Part shown: one piece after another, positions 62,417 through 64,000 of the stretch | Layout: each line of letters starts with the position of its first letter | How positions within the stretch are numbered: position 1 is the stretch's first letter | Assembly: GCA_003054665.1 (NCBI GenBank) | Contig: QAYY01000015.1 | Span: forward strand, 124,001-188,000 | From: Opitutaceae bacterium EW11 | GTDB taxonomy: Bacteria > Verrucomicrobiota > Verrucomicrobiia > Opitutales > Opitutaceae | DNA: 64,000 bases | Direction of reading: 5' to 3' | Notes under the pieces: generated by a model | The model's input: the letters and a program-made list of their open reading frames with translations, nothing else | Databases searched by the model: none | What the model was told of the DNA's origin: nothing | Program-made: the position numbers and the translations under genes

Positions 62417-64000
62417 ATGTCCACCACCCAAAGTCCGCAGAAGTACGAGTTCCAAGCCGAGATCAAGCAGGTGCTCGATATCGTCATCCACTCGCTCTAC
62501 ACGGAAAAAGAGATTTTCGTCCGCGAGCTGGTGTCGAACGCCTCGGATGCCCTGGAAAAGCTCCGGCATCTCCAGCTGACGGAAAAGTCGATCTACGACG
62601 ACAAACTCGATCTCGAGATCAACATCACCACCGACGATAAAGCGAAGACGGTCACGATTCAGGACTTCGGCGTCGGCATGACGCGGGACGAACTGGTCGA
62701 GAATCTCGGCACGGTTGCCCACTCGGGCTCAAAAGCGTTTCTCAAGGCGTTGAGCGAGTCGGGCCAGAAGAACGCCAACCTGATCGGCCAGTTCGGCGTC
62801 GGCTTCTACTCCGCCTTCATGGTGGCCAAGTCGGTCAAGGTCTACACCCACTCCTGGAAGAACGACCAGCCGGGGCAGATCTGGACAAGCGACGGCTCCG
62901 GCAGCTACGAAATCGAAGAAGCCGATGGCCAGCGTCGCGGCGCCAAGATCGTCATCGAGCTGAAGGACGAGTGCGCCGAGTTCAGTCAGGACTGGCGGAT
63001 CAAGGAAACACTCGAGCGCTACAGCGCGTTCGTGTCGTTCCCCATCAACCTGAACGGCAAACGCATCAACACCGTCCAGGCGCTCTGGCTCCGCAATAAA
63101 AACGAGATCAAGGACGAGGAGTATACCGAGTTCTACAAGTTCCAGGCCCACGCCGGCGACGAGCCGCGCTATCGCCTCCATTTCAGCGCCGACGCTCCGC
63201 TCTCGATCAATGCGCTGCTCTTCGTTCCCAAGGAGAATCCGGAGAAGTTCGGCTTCGCGCGCTCGGAGCCGAGTGTGTCGCTCTACTGCCGCAAGGTGAT
63301 GATCGACGCAAAACCCAAGGACCTCCTGCCGGAATGGCTGCGTTTCCTCAAAGGCGTCGTCGATAGCGAGGATCTGCCGCTCAACATCTCGCGCGAGTCG
63401 ATGCAGGACAAGGCGCTGCTCGACAAGCTGGGCAAAGTCATCACGAAGCGTTTCCTAAAGTTCCTCGAAGAGGAGGCGAAGTCGCGCACGGATGGATACA
63501 ACGAATTCTTCTCGGAATTCGGCATTTACCTGAAGGAAGGCGCGGCCATCGACTTCGGCCACAAGGACCAAATCACGAAGCTTCTGCGCTACGAGTCGTC
63601 CCTCACCGAGAAGGGAAAGACCACCAGTCTCGCCGACTACGTCTCACGGATGCAGAGCGAGCAGAAGGAGATCTATTATCTGATCGGGTCGAATCGCGCC
63701 GCCATCGAAAGCGGCCCGTACCTCGAAGGTCTCAAGGCGCGGAATTTCGAGGTGCTGTTCTGCTACGAGTCGGTGGACGAGTACGTGATGAACAATGTCC
63801 GCGAGTTCGACGGCAAGAAGCTCGTCGCCGCCGACCATGCCGACGTGAAGCTGCCCGATGTCCCCCAGTCGAAAGAGGGAGCGCTCGGCGAAGCAGAAAC
63901 GAAAAGCCTGCTTGACTGGCTCAAGCAGACCCTGGGCGACCGGGTGGCTGAAGTGAAGGCCAGCGAACGCCTGGTCGACTCGCCGGCCGTGGCCCTCAAT
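62417..64000 (+). CDS. htpG: Chaperone protein HtpG (HSP90), N-terminal part, cut by window edge
   Basis: This is the first 528 codons of the bacterial HSP90 chaperone. The GHKL ATPase domain is complete: FVRELVSNASDALEKLRHL (catalytic Glu and Asn), TIQDFGVGMTRDELVENLGTVAHSGSKAFL, and GQFGVGFYSAFMVA. The middle domain follows with ALWLRNKNEIKDEEYTEFYKF, LLFVPKENPEKFGF, YCRKVMIDA, LPEWLRFLKGVVDSEDLPLNISRESMQ (catalytic Arg region), IYYLIGSNRAAIESGPYLEGL and NFEVLFCYESVDEYV. The dimerisation domain lies outside the window. The start is ATG 62417. It is separated from modB by 44 bp and is probably transcribed from its own promoter. Confidence 0.96.
   Translation, partial: MSTTQSPQKYEFQAEIKQVLDIVIHSLYTEKEIFVRELVSNASDALEKLRHLQLTEKSIYDDKLDLEINITTDDKAKTVTIQDFGVGMTRDELVENLGTVAHSGSKAFLKALSESGQKNANLIGQFGVGFYSAFMVAKSVKVYTHSWKNDQPGQIWTSDGSGSYEIEEADGQRRGAKIVIELKDECAEFSQDWRIKETLERYSAFVSFPINLNGKRINTVQALWLRNKNEIKDEEYTEFYKFQAHAGDEPRYRLHFSADAPLSINALLFVPKENPEKFGFARSEPSVSLYCRKVMIDAKPKDLLPEWLRFLKGVVDSEDLPLNISRESMQDKALLDKLGKVITKRFLKFLEEEAKSRTDGYNEFFSEFGIYLKEGAAIDFGHKDQITKLLRYESSLTEKGKTTSLADYVSRMQSEQKEIYYLIGSNRAAIESGPYLEGLKARNFEVLFCYESVDEYVMNNVREFDGKKLVAADHADVKLPDVPQSKEGALGEAETKSLLDWLKQTLGDRVAEVKASERLVDSPAVALN

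Overview
The window is GC-rich, densely coding bacterial DNA with short intergenic gaps. Two proteins end in a PEP-CTERM sorting signal of almost the same form (VPEPSTYGL-GAAAL plus a basic tail). Secreted carbohydrate enzymes are scattered along it: trehalase, a PL9-like beta-helix protein, a GH28 family protein and a GH106-like protein. There are many lipoproteins and Gram-negative envelope genes (LptG-like permease, GT9 heptosyltransferase-like protein, TonB_C domains). By inference this fits a Verrucomicrobiota chromosome, most likely Opitutaceae. I saw no rRNA or tRNA gene, CRISPR array, insertion sequence, phage gene or integrase, so it reads as core chromosome.

Layout. 1-6.4 kb: trehalase (cut by the window edge) and an esterase-like hydrolase, an M49 peptidase, a PEP-CTERM protein and a PL9-like beta-helix protein. 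6.4-8.8 kb: an ECF sigma / membrane anti-sigma / beta-propeller lipoprotein operon. 9.0-14.2 kb: GH28 protein, a beta-gamma-crystallin protein, a small FmdB-like protein, an aldo/keto reductase and a HAF-repeat protein. 14.3-17.1 kb: phospholipase D-like protein, SnoaL-like protein and YjlB-like cupin. 17.4-21.2 kb: a complete three-gene TRAP transporter including a T-component lipoprotein (TatT type). 22.4-27.9 kb: surface-glycan genes (two tandem-duplicated GT2 enzymes, a TIGR04325 methyltransferase, a GT8-like enzyme) with a second PEP-CTERM protein among them. 27.9-34.6 kb: DEAD-box helicase, ThpR, SMR exporter, 2OG oxygenase, lipoproteins and DgkA. 34.7-41.9 kb: LptG-like permease, NhaC antiporter, an NSS sodium symporter with a MetS-like small subunit, and a GH106-like enzyme. 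42.1-47.7 kb: hybrid histidine kinase, RecQ, HPF and two secreted proteins each carrying two TonB_C domains. 47.8-56.1 kb: GT9, LapA-like protein, acyl-CoA desaturase, DUF2062, GT61, pseudouridine synthase, and an alpha/beta hydrolase with a GH3-family acyl-adenylating enzyme. 56.5-64 kb: ECF sigma factor, YcaQ-like DNA glycosylase, a large repeat lipoprotein, modAB without modC, and the start of htpG.

The best candidates for an undescribed system are the alpha/beta hydrolase + GH3 pair (53.4-56.1 kb), the tandem signal-peptide proteins with doubled TonB_C modules (46.0-47.7 kb) and the propeller-lipoprotein ECF operon (6.4-8.8 kb). Most start sites were set by Shine-Dalgarno sequence, signal peptide or family-conserved N-terminus. 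All functions are read from sequence motifs without database searches.
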